From Flavobacterium terrisoli (lineage in GTDB: Bacteria > Bacteroidota > Bacteroidia > Flavobacteriales > Flavobacteriaceae): a stretch of DNA of 64,000 nt. The DNA lies in assembly GCF_030167905.1 (NCBI RefSeq), contig NZ_JARGNA010000005.1:248001-312000 (forward strand). Direction: 5' to 3'. Of the stretch, positions 36,353 to 45,485 are shown piece after piece. The notes under the pieces are model-generated. The model saw only the letters and a program-made list of their open reading frames with translations, was not told the origin of the DNA and ran no database searches. The position numbers were made by a program, and so were the translations under genes. The first letter of the stretch is position 1, and the number at the start of each line of letters is the position of its first letter.

Positions 36353-39300
36353 ATGAATCGCATCACAACAGTGATGCTCCATAAAGCTTTCGGTTTCCTC
36401 ATGCCAAGGGAAAGCCGCGTTGTATTTGTTGTTTTCCCAATAGAACGTTTTGCGGTTTTTTGGTTCGTTGCCTTCTTCGTTCATCGTTTCGGAGTTGTAC
36501 ATTCTGCCGTTGGCAATCGTATAACGCAAAGTTGCCGAGTTTTGAATATTGTCTAACGGGTTTTTGTCCAAGACCAGGATGTCGGCTAGTTTTCCGGCTT
36601 CGAGAGAACCAATGTCATGTCCGGCACCGATATAGTTGGCCGAATTGATCGTCGCGGTTTTAAGCGTCTCTAAATTGCTCATGCCGCCTTGGTTGATGCT
36701 CCACAATTCCCAGTGAGCACCCAATCCCTGCAATTGCCCGTGTGCACCCATATTTACTTTTACACCGCTATCGGCTAGTTTCTTGGCTGTTTTTGAAGTC
36801 AGGATATGATCGTTTTCAAATTCTTCATCCGGCGCCATGGTACGGAAACGCGAACGCGAGTCGATGATGCTTCTTGGGGTGAATTGCAATAGTTTTTTGT
36901 TTTCCCAGACATTGGTTTTTTGGTACCAATAGTATTCGGCATTCAAACCGCCATAGTTGACAATCAAAGTAGGCGTGTAGCCCACGCTGCTTTTGCCCCA
37001 AAGCTCAAGCACATCTTTATACACCGGTGTCACTGGAATGTTATGCTCTACGCCGGTATGGCCATCAATCACCATCGTCATGTTGTGGAAAAAGTTGGAA
37101 CCGCCTTCAGGAACGACATTAATGCCTTCTTCACGCGCTGCCTGCAACACCTGTTGGCGTTGGTCACGACGCGGTTGGTTATAACTTTTTACCGACAAAG
37201 CACCAAAGGCTTTGGTGCGTTTGATAGACGAGCGCGCGTCATCAAGGCTGTTTACCAAGGCTTTGAAATCGCCATCGGCACCATACAGGATAAAACCGGT
37301 AGAGTAAATTCTTGGCCCAACTAAGGCGCCGCTTTTCACCATTTCCGCCAGGGAGAATATCGATTCGGTATTTGATGACGGATCATGCGAAGTGGTTACC
37401 CCAAAAGCCAGGTTGGCGTAAAACTGCCAGTTCTGTTGCGTGGTCAATCCATAACGGAAAGCTCCGATGTGTGCGTGAGCATCGACCATTCCCGGCATCA
37501 GGGTTTTTCCGGTTAAGTCATATACTTTGGCATCGGCAGGAACAGTCACGTCACTTGAATTGCCCACGGCTTCAATGCGGTTTTGGTTGATGATAAGCGT
37601 TCCTTTTTCAATGACTTTATCGCCATCCATGGTGATAATTCGGGCATTGGTTAAGGCAATTTTCCCTTTTGGTTTATCGACTTTAGAAGTCAGGCCAATT
37701 TTGATTCCGGCATCGGTTGGTTTTTCTACTTTCTCAGGCGAACCCGGAAGAAAGGTAAAGCGGTCCTTGATATCGTTGGCATAATAACTGTCGCCCAAAG
37801 TCCACATTATTTTTTGGCTGTTGCTTGCCCAATGCAGATTGATTCCGGCGTCTTTGGTCAATTCAGCAACTGGAACGGCAGTCGATTTGTTGTCCAAATC
37901 AGCTTCCTGTCCGTTCATATTCAATGGCGCGACATAGGCTTTGTGTAAATGCATAAACGCGATCCATTGGTTGTCCGGACTTGGCACCAAACGGTTGGCG
38001 TATTTCGATTTGATGTGCGTTCTTTCGTCTTTTCCGTTTAAATCAACACTTTTCAGTTCTTTGGTCAGGCTGCCAAAAAACACTCCGCCGGTTTGGTAAA
38101 AAATGCGGTTGCCTTCTTTGGTAAACAAAGGATATTGTCCATTTTCGGTAACGAATTTAGAACTGCCACCATTACTGTTCATGGTATAAATTCCGGGGTT
38201 TTTAGCAAAAGCCAATCCTTGGTCGTTGTTACCGCTTTCTTTTCGATAGACGATAGTTTTACCGTCAGGCGATAGGGAAGGTGTTCTGTAGATGCCTTTC
38301 TCGGTAGTCAGTTTCACAGCATTTTTGCCATCCAAGCCCACTTTTCTGATGCTGCCCAGTTCGGTATCATTCCAGGTTACATAGATGATGGTTTTGCCAT
38401 CTGCTGTAAAGGTTGGTTCGGCTTCAAAGTCGGCGCCATTGGTCAAACGCTTTGGTGTACCGTTGGGTAAAGCTTTGGTCCAAATATAACCCAAAGCCCT
38501 AAACGCTAGAATCTTTCCGTCAGGCGAAGTTACCGCATCGCGTATCATTTTTACGGTAAAATCATTATCCGAAATCGGTGTATTGAAATGCACGCGTTCT
38601 GCCACATCAATCACCACATCAGCGGTGAAAGGAATATTGGTTAGTGTCGATGTTTTGGTGTTTAATTTGTTGATTTTTCCACCGGTCCAGATGATGATAT
38701 CTTCATTATTCGGCATCCAGTTGAAGTTGGGATACACGCCAAACATTGCCCAAGCCGTTTGCTGGTCTTTGTCGAGTTTGTCATACACCGGCCATTCTTC
38801 TCCGGTTTCCAAATCGTGTAAATACAAAACGGTACTCGTTCGCACTCTTTTGATAAAAGCCAGTTTCTTACCATCGGGAGAAATCTGTGGACGCGCTGCA
38901 CCACCGGGTCCGCCGGTAATGTCTTCTGTTTTTCCGGTCTCAAATTCGTAACGTTTAATTACATAGATTTGGTTGTTTGGATCTTTGTTGTATTGGAAAA
39001 AACCTCCGGGATACATGTCTTCGCTGTAGTAGATGTATTTGCCGTCTCTGGAGATATTGGGTTCGTTTACGTCCTGTTGGTCATTTTTACGTTTGGTCAA
39101 TTGTACGCCGCTTCCACCGCTGATATGGTATTGCCACATTTCTCCGGCACCGGCCGAGCGCTGTGACGTAAAGTTTTTTCTGCCTATGATATAATTCCCG
39201 TTGGGCATCCATGCCGGATTACTCATCAGCCTGAAATCTTCTTTGGAAACTTGCTTGGCATTGGTACCATCGGCATTCATTACCCAAAGGTTGTCACCGC

Positions 39301-39646
39301 CGCCGGCATCGCTCGTAAAGGCAATCTTCTTACCATCCGGGCTAAAACGCGGCTGTACTTCAAACGGAATTCCCGAGCGCAATACTTTGGCTTTGCCGCC
39401 CGCAACAGGTATGCTATAAATATCGCCCAACATATCAAAAATGATAGTCGTTCCATCGGGGCTGACATCGAGGTTCATCCAGGTTCCTTCGCTGGTGGTG
39501 AAGTTTTGGGTTTTATAGTTAAAGCTGTCTCCCGGTTTGGACACATCCCATTTGGGTGTTTCTTTATCGGCTTTGTCTTTTTCCTGAGCGTTGGTTGAAC
39601 TGAAAGCGGTTAAGGCAACAAGTAAAAAGGGTATTTTTCTATACAT
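36347..39646 (-). CDS. amidohydrolase with N-terminal TolB-like beta-propeller
   Basis: 1099 residues. The signal peptide ends STNAQ (residue 21). Residues about 55-640 are PD40/TolB-type propeller repeats (PDGTTIIFDMLGDIY, FSPDGKKIAFTSDAGGG, SPDGKTIVYRK). Residues about 665-1075 are an amidohydrolase domain: LPG-type entry TLMPGMVDAHAHIG with the HxH metal ligands, later His residues in VPEGGSNFFHNMTMVIDGH and GVEHNIP, and the C-terminal GSLEAGKLADILVLDKNPL. It probably hydrolyses a peptide- or amide-like substrate in the periplasm; substrate unknown. The stop codon lies in a heptamer array. Confidence 0.9.
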   Translation of the reverse strand: MYRKIPFLLVALTAFSSTNAQEKDKADKETPKWDVSKPGDSFNYKTQNFTTSEGTWMNLDVSPDGTTIIFDMLGDIYSIPVAGGKAKVLRSGIPFEVQPRFSPDGKKIAFTSDAGGGDNLWVMNADGTNAKQVSKEDFRLMSNPAWMPNGNYIIGRKNFTSQRSAGAGEMWQYHISGGSGVQLTKRKNDQQDVNEPNISRDGKYIYYSEDMYPGGFFQYNKDPNNQIYVIKRYEFETGKTEDITGGPGGAARPQISPDGKKLAFIKRVRTSTVLYLHDLETGEEWPVYDKLDKDQQTAWAMFGVYPNFNWMPNNEDIIIWTGGKINKLNTKTSTLTNIPFTADVVIDVAERVHFNTPISDNDFTVKMIRDAVTSPDGKILAFRALGYIWTKALPNGTPKRLTNGADFEAEPTFTADGKTIIYVTWNDTELGSIRKVGLDGKNAVKLTTEKGIYRTPSLSPDGKTIVYRKESGNNDQGLAFAKNPGIYTMNSNGGSSKFVTENGQYPLFTKEGNRIFYQTGGVFFGSLTKELKSVDLNGKDERTHIKSKYANRLVPSPDNQWIAFMHLHKAYVAPLNMNGQEADLDNKSTAVPVAELTKDAGINLHWASNSQKIMWTLGDSYYANDIKDRFTFLPGSPEKVEKPTDAGIKIGLTSKVDKPKGKIALTNARIITMDGDKVIEKGTLIINQNRIEAVGNSSDVTVPADAKVYDLTGKTLMPGMVDAHAHIGAFRYGLTTQQNWQFYANLAFGVTTSHDPSSNTESIFSLAEMVKSGALVGPRIYSTGFILYGADGDFKALVNSLDDARSSIKRTKAFGALSVKSYNQPRRDQRQQVLQAAREEGINVVPEGGSNFFHNMTMVIDGHTGVEHNIPVTPVYKDVLELWGKSSVGYTPTLIVNYGGLNAEYYWYQKTNVWENKKLLQFTPRSIIDSRSRFRTMAPDEEFENDHILTSKTAKKLADSGVKVNMGAHGQLQGLGAHWELWSINQGGMSNLETLKTATINSANYIGAGHDIGSLEAGKLADILVLDKNPLDNIQNSATLRYTIANGRMYNSETMNEEGNEPKNRKTFYWENNKYNAAFPWHEETESFMEHHCCDAIHN

Positions 39647-39690
39647 CGAAGAAGTTGTTTGTTATTAAAGTGCATAAAAATAAAGAAAAA

Positions 39691-39768
39691 TAGGGATAAG
39701 GGAAAAGAAAAAGGGATAAGCTTCATAACTGAAATACTTATCCCTTTTCCCTAATTACTGGTCCCTTA
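39691..39768 (-). repeat. two inverted heptamer arrays after the permease gene
   Basis: GGG recurs at 39693, 39700 and 39713, and CCC at 39742, 39749 and 39763, i.e. steps of 7, 13 and 7, 14. The right array begins in the TAA stop of the permease (39766-39768). The two arrays are inverted relative to each other. Confidence 0.7.
39709..39748 (-). terminator. hairpin downstream of the permease gene, built from repeat units
   Basis: AAAAGGGATAAG (39709-39720) pairs perfectly with CTTATCCCTTTT (39737-39748) around a 16-base loop. On the minus strand it is followed by a T-rich stretch, so it may terminate the permease transcript. Confidence 0.6.
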
Positions 39769-41439
39769 TTTTTTATTGAGTTTACTGTTTTTGTAGCCAT
39801 AGGCAAAGTAAAATACCAAACCGATAGCCAGCCAAATACCAAACCATCGCCAGTTAGATACCGCCATACCAGTAAGTAAATAACAACATGAGATAAGTCC
39901 AAGTAAAGGAATAAGAGACAGATTTTTAAGAAATGCCAATACAGCCATTACGATGCACAAAATAATAAAGACTACCATTGGTGCATTGGTTGCAAAAAAG
40001 TCATCAGAATAGCTAAAAGTATCTGGGAAGAATGTTGGCAGGAAGTACTGTACCGCACCAAAAGCCCCCAAACATATCAATGGGAATATATACTTTGAAT
40101 TGATATAAGGAATTCTGAATTTGCCTTTGGTGGCACGCTCTGCTAATTCGGATTCGCTTTGCGGAGACAGCATCAACACACCGCCACAAACCAAAACGAA
40201 AGCAAACAAGGTTCCGATGCTGGTAAAATCGAGTACAAAGTTTTCATCGGTAAAGAATATCGGAATACCAACCACTAATCCGGTTACGATAGTAGCAAAG
40301 CCCGGGGTTTTGTGTTTAGGATGTATTTCTGCAAACCTCTTAGGCATTAATCCGTCACGACTCATGGTCATCCAAATACGCGGTTGCCCCATTTGGAATA
40401 CCAGCATTACGCTGGTCATGGCGACCACGGCAGCGATTGAAACAATGAATAACATCCATTTCACACCTTTTAAGGCAAAGATTTCTGCCAATGGGTCGCT
40501 TACGCCAAGTAAGTCGTATTTCACCATTCCCGTTAGGACTAAGGCCAAAATGATATACACAATGGTACAAATCACCAACGAATAAATCATGCCTCGTGGC
40601 AAATCGCGTTGCGGGTTTTTGCTTTCTTCCGCCAAGGTTGATACGGCATCAAAACCAATATAGGCAAAGAACACGGCAGAAACTCCGGCCATCACACCGC
40701 CAAAACCATTAGGCATAAATGGTGTCCAGTTGTCGATATCCACATACATTGCCCCAACGATAATTACTAAAACAATAATGGCCAATTTAATGTAAACCAT
40801 TACGTTACTGAAGTTTTTGGATTCTTTAGTGCCTTTATAAACCAAATAGGTGATCAGAATATTTATTACAACCGCTGGTAAATCAAAGATGATACGCAGT
40901 CCGCCAATGATAGGCGCATTGTTCCAGGCGGTCAAGCCTTCGCCCGGTTTATTGGCTTCCAAGGCATCATGCGCGGATTGGTAATTGATGGTCAGCCATT
41001 CGGGTAAGTGCAGGTGGAAACTCTCGAGTAAATTGGTAAAATAACCACTCCACGAAAAAGCGATATAGATATTCCCGATGGAATATTCCATCAGTAATGC
41101 CCAACCGATAATCCAGGCAAATACTTCTCCGAAAGACACATAGGCATAGGTATAAGCACTACCTGAAACCGGAACACGTGAGGCAAATTCGGCATAACAC
41201 ATGGCAGTAAAACCACAGGCAATAGCACAAATAATGTATAAAAACACCACGCCTGGACCGCCGGAAAAGCAGGCATTTCCAATGGCGCTAAATGTTCCGC
41301 CTCCGATGATGGCTGCGATTCCAAAGAAAGTTAAGTCTTTTACGGTAAGTACTTTATGTAAGCCGGAATGTTCTCCATCGCCGCCTTCTTTTAGAATTAC
41401 TGAGGTCGACTTTTTTCGGAACAGGTTGGATAATGACAT
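39766..41439 (-). CDS. APC-superfamily amino acid permease (CAT-like)
   Basis: 557 residues with about 12-14 membrane segments. The first helix carries the APC glycine motif FFGIAAIIGGGTFSAIG, and helix 3 region SRVPVSGSAYTYAYVSFGE is typical of cationic amino acid transporter-like permeases. FFAYIGFDAVSTLAEESKNP (helix 6 region) is also a strong signature. It takes up amino acids with a proton at the inner membrane; specificity unknown. It has a good promoter directly upstream and a repeat-derived hairpin downstream. Confidence 0.92.
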   Translation of the reverse strand: MSLSNLFRKKSTSVILKEGGDGEHSGLHKVLTVKDLTFFGIAAIIGGGTFSAIGNACFSGGPGVVFLYIICAIACGFTAMCYAEFASRVPVSGSAYTYAYVSFGEVFAWIIGWALLMEYSIGNIYIAFSWSGYFTNLLESFHLHLPEWLTINYQSAHDALEANKPGEGLTAWNNAPIIGGLRIIFDLPAVVINILITYLVYKGTKESKNFSNVMVYIKLAIIVLVIIVGAMYVDIDNWTPFMPNGFGGVMAGVSAVFFAYIGFDAVSTLAEESKNPQRDLPRGMIYSLVICTIVYIILALVLTGMVKYDLLGVSDPLAEIFALKGVKWMLFIVSIAAVVAMTSVMLVFQMGQPRIWMTMSRDGLMPKRFAEIHPKHKTPGFATIVTGLVVGIPIFFTDENFVLDFTSIGTLFAFVLVCGGVLMLSPQSESELAERATKGKFRIPYINSKYIFPLICLGAFGAVQYFLPTFFPDTFSYSDDFFATNAPMVVFIILCIVMAVLAFLKNLSLIPLLGLISCCYLLTGMAVSNWRWFGIWLAIGLVFYFAYGYKNSKLNKK

Positions 41440-41465
41440 GGTTTCAATTTTGGTTTAGTAAAAAA

Positions 41466-41494
41466 CAAATATATAAAAACTAAAGTCATGTCAA
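41466..41494 (-). promoter_or_regulatory. promoter of the amino acid permease gene
   Basis: On the minus strand TTG (41494-41492), 18 bases, TATATTTG (41473-41466), 26 bases before the ATG. Confidence 0.6.
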
Positions 41495-41575
41495 GTTTAA
41501 TGATTTTGATTAATAAACAGCCTGGATAGTGAAAGGCTATTAACAAATAAAAAAATTTAATTGGCAGATACTTTT

Positions 41576-41602
41576 TTTGAAGGGATTAACTAAGTACTTT
41601 TG
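41576..41602 (+). promoter_or_regulatory. promoter of the peroxiredoxin gene
   Basis: TTTG (41576-41579) and TACTTTTG (41595-41602), 15 bases apart, shorter than usual. The -7 element is exact and lies 38 bases before the ATG. Confidence 0.5.
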
Positions 41603-41640
41603 CGCCATCAAAAAAAATAACATTTAAACCATACACAATT

Positions 41641-42276
41641 ATGTCATTAGTAGGTAAAAAATTCCCCAACATTACTGTAGATGCAATCTCTTTCAAAGGA
41701 AATGACTTGAGAATCAATGTGCTTGATGAAGCCACAAAAAACAACAAAAAAGTAATTTTATTTTGGTATCCAAAAGATTTTACTTTCGTATGTCCAACAG
41801 AATTGCATGCTTTTCAAGCGGCTTTAGGTGAGTTTGAAAACAGAAATACAATGGTAATTGGTGCTTCATGTGATACAAACGAAGTGCATTTTGCTTGGTT
41901 AAATACCCCAAAAAACAACGGTGGAATCGAAGGAATAACTTATCCACTTTTGGCTGATACGACCAGAAATTTATCAGCAGCGCTAGATATTTTAGATGCA
42001 GAATGGGTTTATGATGCAGAATTAAACGACGAAATCCTTGAAGGTTCAAATGTAACTTTCAGAGCAACTTATCTGATTGACGAAACCGGAAAAATATTCC
42101 ACGAAAGCGTAAACGATATGCCGTTAGGAAGAAACGTAAATGAGTACTTGAGATTAATCGATGCTTATACACATGTGCAGACTGTAGGCGAAGTTTGTCC
42201 GGCCAACTGGCAACAAGGTAAAGAGGCCATGACTGCTGACCGTTTGAGTACTGCAGCTTATTTAAGCCAAAACTAA
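41641..42276 (+). CDS. 2-Cys peroxiredoxin (AhpC/Prx1 type)
   Basis: 211 residues. The peroxidatic Cys is in FTFVCPTELHAFQ and the resolving Cys in VGEVCPANWQQG. The domain reduces hydrogen and organic peroxides with electrons from a thioredoxin or AhpF-like partner; no ahpF is nearby. Cytoplasmic, no signal peptide. Codon use is regular and AT-rich, as expected for a highly expressed gene. It has its own promoter and a strong terminator, so it is monocistronic. Confidence 0.94.
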   Translation: MSLVGKKFPNITVDAISFKGNDLRINVLDEATKNNKKVILFWYPKDFTFVCPTELHAFQAALGEFENRNTMVIGASCDTNEVHFAWLNTPKNNGGIEGITYPLLADTTRNLSAALDILDAEWVYDAELNDEILEGSNVTFRATYLIDETGKIFHESVNDMPLGRNVNEYLRLIDAYTHVQTVGEVCPANWQQGKEAMTADRLSTAAYLSQN

Positions 42277-42296
42277 AAAGTCAATATTTGATAAAT

Positions 42297-42330
42297 AAAA
42301 AGCGTCCCGGTTACCGGGACGCTTTTTTTA
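42297..42330. terminator. bidirectional rho-independent terminator
   Basis: AGCGTCCCGG (42301-42310), TTA loop, CCGGGACGCT (42314-42323), A-run and T-run on the two sides. Perfect stem between the convergent peroxiredoxin and DoxX-like genes; the stop of the latter lies in the T-run. Confidence 0.96.
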
Positions 42331-42702
42331 TGGTGTGAAAACTGATTTGTAATTGTCCCAATAACGCCAAATCAAAAACAGATTGCCTATGAAAAGTGCT
42401 GCTGCAATGGGTAATGTTTCGGGTGACATAAAATAGTTAATCAGTAGAATATTGATAGTTACCGGTAAAATAACAATATTGGCTAAGGTTACATATCGAC
42501 CTATAACATACGATAAGCCACATAATAGTTCAACGGCTTTTGCCAAAGGAATTAAATAAACAGAAGCAATCAAACCGGTGTTGAATGCTTTAAAGCTTCC
42601 GGTTGCTTCAGTTTCCGGCGCTAATTTCAAAAAGAAACTAATTGAGGCATACAGTAAAAATAATCCAATAAGTACTCTGATAATGATAGTTGTGATTTTC
42701 AT
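42328..42702 (-). CDS. DoxX-like small membrane protein
   Basis: 124 residues with four membrane segments. The start IIIRVLIGLFLLYASISFF, the LAKAVELLCGLSYVIGRY segment (helix 3 with a conserved Glu in a hydrophobic helix) and the last helix LPIAAALFIGNLFLIWRY fit the DoxX family. DoxX-like proteins are membrane partners of oxidoreductases, often linked to thiol or sulfur redox chemistry. Function here unknown. It converges on the peroxiredoxin gene and shares its terminator. Confidence 0.78.
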   Translation of the reverse strand: MKITTIIIRVLIGLFLLYASISFFLKLAPETEATGSFKAFNTGLIASVYLIPLAKAVELLCGLSYVIGRYVTLANIVILPVTINILLINYFMSPETLPIAAALFIGNLFLIWRYWDNYKSVFTP

Positions 42703-42730
42703 GATGATTGTGATTTAATGATTGTTCTAC

Positions 42731-42738
42731 CAAAGTTA
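42731..42738 (-). promoter_or_regulatory. -7 promoter element for the DoxX-like gene
   Basis: On the minus strand TAACTTTG (42738-42731), exact consensus, 28 bases before the ATG. No -33 element found. Confidence 0.4.
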
Positions 42739-42816
42739 AACAAAAAAAGGCTAAAGAATGTCAGAATTAGTATTTATTTAAGCGTCAGTATTTTACCAAT
42801 TAAAGATGCTAATTCG

Positions 42817-42847
42817 TTGAAACAAAAATAAAAATATTGTAATTTTG
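42817..42847 (+). promoter_or_regulatory. promoter of the pabB-type gene, abutting the annotated ATG
   Basis: TTG (42817-42819), exactly 20 bases, TAATTTTG (42840-42847). The ATG at 42849 starts one base later, so transcription should begin at or after it. See the finding on the start codon. Confidence 0.6.
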
Positions 42848-42848
42848 A

Positions 42849-44153
42849 ATGCCTTTAAATGCATACTGCTTGAGAACCATTATTTCCAAAAAAATTGACC
42901 AGACCGATACTTTTAAGAGCCAATTATTGGCTTGGTCTCAGCAGTTTCGGGAAGTGGTTTTTCTGGATTCCAATAGCTATAACCAACAGTATTCCAGCTA
43001 TGACTGCGTGTTGGCAGTTGAAGCTTTTACTTCAGTAAAGACCGACTATCACAACGCTTTTGAGGATTTAAAACAATACCAACAGCAAACCAGGGATTGG
43101 CTGTTTGGTTATTTGTCCTATGATTTGAAAAATGATGTTGAGGTATTGCAATCCAATAATTTTGAAGGTTTGGATTTTCCAGATCTGTTTTTCTTCCAGC
43201 CCAAGAAGTTGTTTTTGCTCAAAGGCGATGTAGTGGAAATGCACTATCTCCGAATGTGCGATGATGAAATGAATTTTGATTTTGAAGAGATTGGGAAGTG
43301 TTCAGTGTCTAGTGTTCAGTGTTCAGAAATTAGTTTAAAACACAGAATTTCTAAGGAAAACTACATCGCCAAAGTCAGCAAAATGCTCGAGCATATCCAT
43401 CGCGGTGATATTTACGAAGCCAATTTTTGCATGGAGTTTTATGCCGAACAGGCAAAGATTGAACCTCTGGAGATTTATCAGAAACTGAATGGCATTTCTC
43501 ATCCGCCATTTGCGGCTTATTTTAAAAACAACCATCAGTATTTGCTTTGCGCTTCGCCCGAGCGGTATCTGAGAAAGGAAGCTGATAAAATCATTTCCCA
43601 ACCGATAAAAGGTACTGCCAAGCGTTATGCTGACGCAGTTCAGGATGATAAAGCTAAAAATGATTTGTCCCAAAACCCAAAAGAACGTTCGGAAAACATC
43701 ATGATTGTTGACTTAGTCCGCAATGATTTGTCTCATACGGCTACGAAAGGCTCAGTGGAAGTTGAAGAGCTTTGCGGTATTTATTCCTTTGAGCAAGTCC
43801 ACCAAATGATCTCAACAGTAGTGTCAAACGTTGAAAATACAACTTCGCCCATAGAAATCCTGAGAACCACTTTCCCGATGGGAAGCATGACCGGAGCGCC
43901 AAAAATCTCCGCCATGAAAATCATCGAAGAGCTTGAGGAAACCAAACGCGGTCTCTACAGTGGCGCGGTTGGCTATTTTACACCAACGAATGATTTCGAT
44001 TTCAATGTCGTCATCCGAAGCATTTTATACAATGCCCAAAACGGGTATTTGTCTTTTTCGGTAGGTAGTGCGATTACTTCGCAGGCTATTCCTGAATTGG
44101 AATATGAAGAATGCCTGTTGAAAGCTAAAGCGATGTTTGAAGTGTTGAAATAG
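42849..44153 (+). CDS. pabB: anthranilate/aminodeoxychorismate synthase component I-like (PabB family)
   Basis: 434 residues if started at the ATG. It makes aminodeoxychorismate (or a related product) from chorismate and ammonia. The chorismate-binding domain (about 170-434) shows GDIYEANFCMEFYAE, ASPERYL, QPIKGTAKR, MIVDLVRNDLS and MGSMTGAPKISAM. Family proteins typically begin with a sequence like LRTIISKKI, which here follows an in-frame TTG at 42870; with the promoter position this makes TTG a serious start candidate. A linker at about residues 150-162 (KCSVSSVQCSEIS) is encoded by a heptamer array. tilS follows after about 20 bases. Confidence 0.88.
   Translation: MPLNAYCLRTIISKKIDQTDTFKSQLLAWSQQFREVVFLDSNSYNQQYSSYDCVLAVEAFTSVKTDYHNAFEDLKQYQQQTRDWLFGYLSYDLKNDVEVLQSNNFEGLDFPDLFFFQPKKLFLLKGDVVEMHYLRMCDDEMNFDFEEIGKCSVSSVQCSEISLKHRISKENYIAKVSKMLEHIHRGDIYEANFCMEFYAEQAKIEPLEIYQKLNGISHPPFAAYFKNNHQYLLCASPERYLRKEADKIISQPIKGTAKRYADAVQDDKAKNDLSQNPKERSENIMIVDLVRNDLSHTATKGSVEVEELCGIYSFEQVHQMISTVVSNVENTTSPIEILRTTFPMGSMTGAPKISAMKIIEELEETKRGLYSGAVGYFTPTNDFDFNVVIRSILYNAQNGYLSFSVGSAITSQAIPELEYEECLLKAKAMFEVLK
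43297..43324 (+). repeat. heptamer array inside the pabB coding sequence
   Basis: Four abutting units AGTGTTC, AGTGTCT, AGTGTTC, AGTGTTC, followed by AGAAATT. The unit is the same family as the array after the ompA-like gene at 56915-56954. Translation gives CSVSSVQCSEIS in the linker ahead of the chorismate-binding domain. Confidence 0.9.
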
Positions 44154-44163
44154 AAATTATTAC

Positions 44164-44171
44164 TACTTTTG
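44164..44171 (+). promoter_or_regulatory. -7-like element directly upstream of tilS
   Basis: TACTTTTG, exact TAnnTTTG, ending 3 bases before the tilS ATG at 44175; TTG at 44145-44147 lies 16 bases upstream. It might drive a near-leaderless tilS transcript in addition to read-through from pabB. It may also be chance. Confidence 0.3.
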
Positions 44172-44174
44172 GGC

Positions 44175-45485
44175 ATGCTGTCAAAATTCCAAAATCACAT
44201 CAACGCCAATCTTCCTTTTCTCAAAGAGAAGAAGTTGCTATTGGCTGTCAGCGGTGGTGTTGACAGTGTGGTTTTGGTGCAGTTGTGTCATGAATCCCAA
44301 CTTGATTTTGCGGTGGCACATTGTAATTTTCAGTTGCGTGGTGAAGAAAGTAATGAAGATGAAGCCTTCGTGAAATCACAATGTGAAGCATTGAATATTC
44401 CAATTTTTATTCAAAAATTTGACACCAAAACCTTTGCGCAACAATATAAATTATCCATTCAGGTTGTAGCGCGTAACTTGCGTTATGAATGGTTTTTAAC
44501 TATTTTAGAGAAACATAACTTCGATTATATTTTGACCGCGCATCATCTTGATGACAGCCTGGAAACTTTCCTGATTAATTTCACACGTGGTTCGGGTTTG
44601 GATGGCTTAACCGGCATTCCGGAGCAGAATGATAAAGTGATTCGCCCACTATTAGTTTTTTCCAGAAATGAGATTGAAGCTTTCGCTAGAGAAAAGAATA
44701 TCAGTTGGCGTGAAGACAGCAGCAATGAGTCGGATAAATACCTTCGGAACAAATTGCGACACGATGTGATTCCGGTTTTAAAGGAACTGAATCCGGGTTT
44801 GTTGTCGTCTTTTGAAAACACCATCAACCATCTGAAACAATCTCAGTCATTGGTTCAGGATGCTTCAAAGGATTTGTTCCAAAAAGTGGTCAGTGAAGAG
44901 GAAAATCACACGACTATCGACTTAGTAAAGTTGTTAAAACACCGAAATTTTAAAGCCTATTTGTTTGATTGGCTGCAACCTTTTAGCTTTGCCGATTGGA
45001 CTTCTGTTTATGATTTAATCAATGCACAATCGGGGAAGCAAGTGTTCTCAGACACCCATATTCTCTTGAAAAACAGGGATTCTTTGCTGTTGTTTCCAAA
45101 GCAGCAAATGACAAATGATGCCGTGTTTTGGGTACAAAAGGATCAAAATGAAGTTAAATTTCCCTTAAAACTTTCGTTTTGTAATGCAAATGACATTTCT
45201 CTTCAATCAACAAATACTATATTTGTCGATGAAGATAAGCTTCAATTTCCGTTGACGATTCGCCGTTGGCAGGAAGGTGATTTTTTTCATCCTTTGGGTA
45301 TGGCCGGGAAAAAGAAATTGAGCAAATATTTCAAAGATGAAAAGCTCTCCTTGTTGGAAAAGACCAATGTTTGGCTACTGTGTTCGGATGATAAAATCGT
45401 TTGGATAGTAGGGAAAAGACAGGATGAGCGGTTTAAGGTAACAGAAACAACAACTAAAACACTTCAAATAAACTACATTAACTAA
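44175..45485 (+). CDS. tilS: tRNA(Ile)-lysidine synthetase
   Basis: 436 residues from the ATG at 44175 (MLSKFQNHINANLPFLK); an in-frame TTG six bases earlier is less likely. It joins lysine to C34 of tRNA-Ile(CAU) using ATP, an essential decoding modification. The N-type ATP pyrophosphatase loop is LLLAVSGGVDSVVLVQ, followed by AHCNFQLRGEESNEDEAFV and TAHHLDDSLETFL. The C-terminal TilS domains are present (WQEGDFFHPLGMAGKKKLSKYF). Its stop overlaps the ATG of the dsbD-like gene (TAATG), so translation is coupled. Confidence 0.95.
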   Translation: MLSKFQNHINANLPFLKEKKLLLAVSGGVDSVVLVQLCHESQLDFAVAHCNFQLRGEESNEDEAFVKSQCEALNIPIFIQKFDTKTFAQQYKLSIQVVARNLRYEWFLTILEKHNFDYILTAHHLDDSLETFLINFTRGSGLDGLTGIPEQNDKVIRPLLVFSRNEIEAFAREKNISWREDSSNESDKYLRNKLRHDVIPVLKELNPGLLSSFENTINHLKQSQSLVQDASKDLFQKVVSEEENHTTIDLVKLLKHRNFKAYLFDWLQPFSFADWTSVYDLINAQSGKQVFSDTHILLKNRDSLLLFPKQQMTNDAVFWVQKDQNEVKFPLKLSFCNANDISLQSTNTIFVDEDKLQFPLTIRRWQEGDFFHPLGMAGKKKLSKYFKDEKLSLLEKTNVWLLCSDDKIVWIVGKRQDERFKVTETTTKTLQINYIN

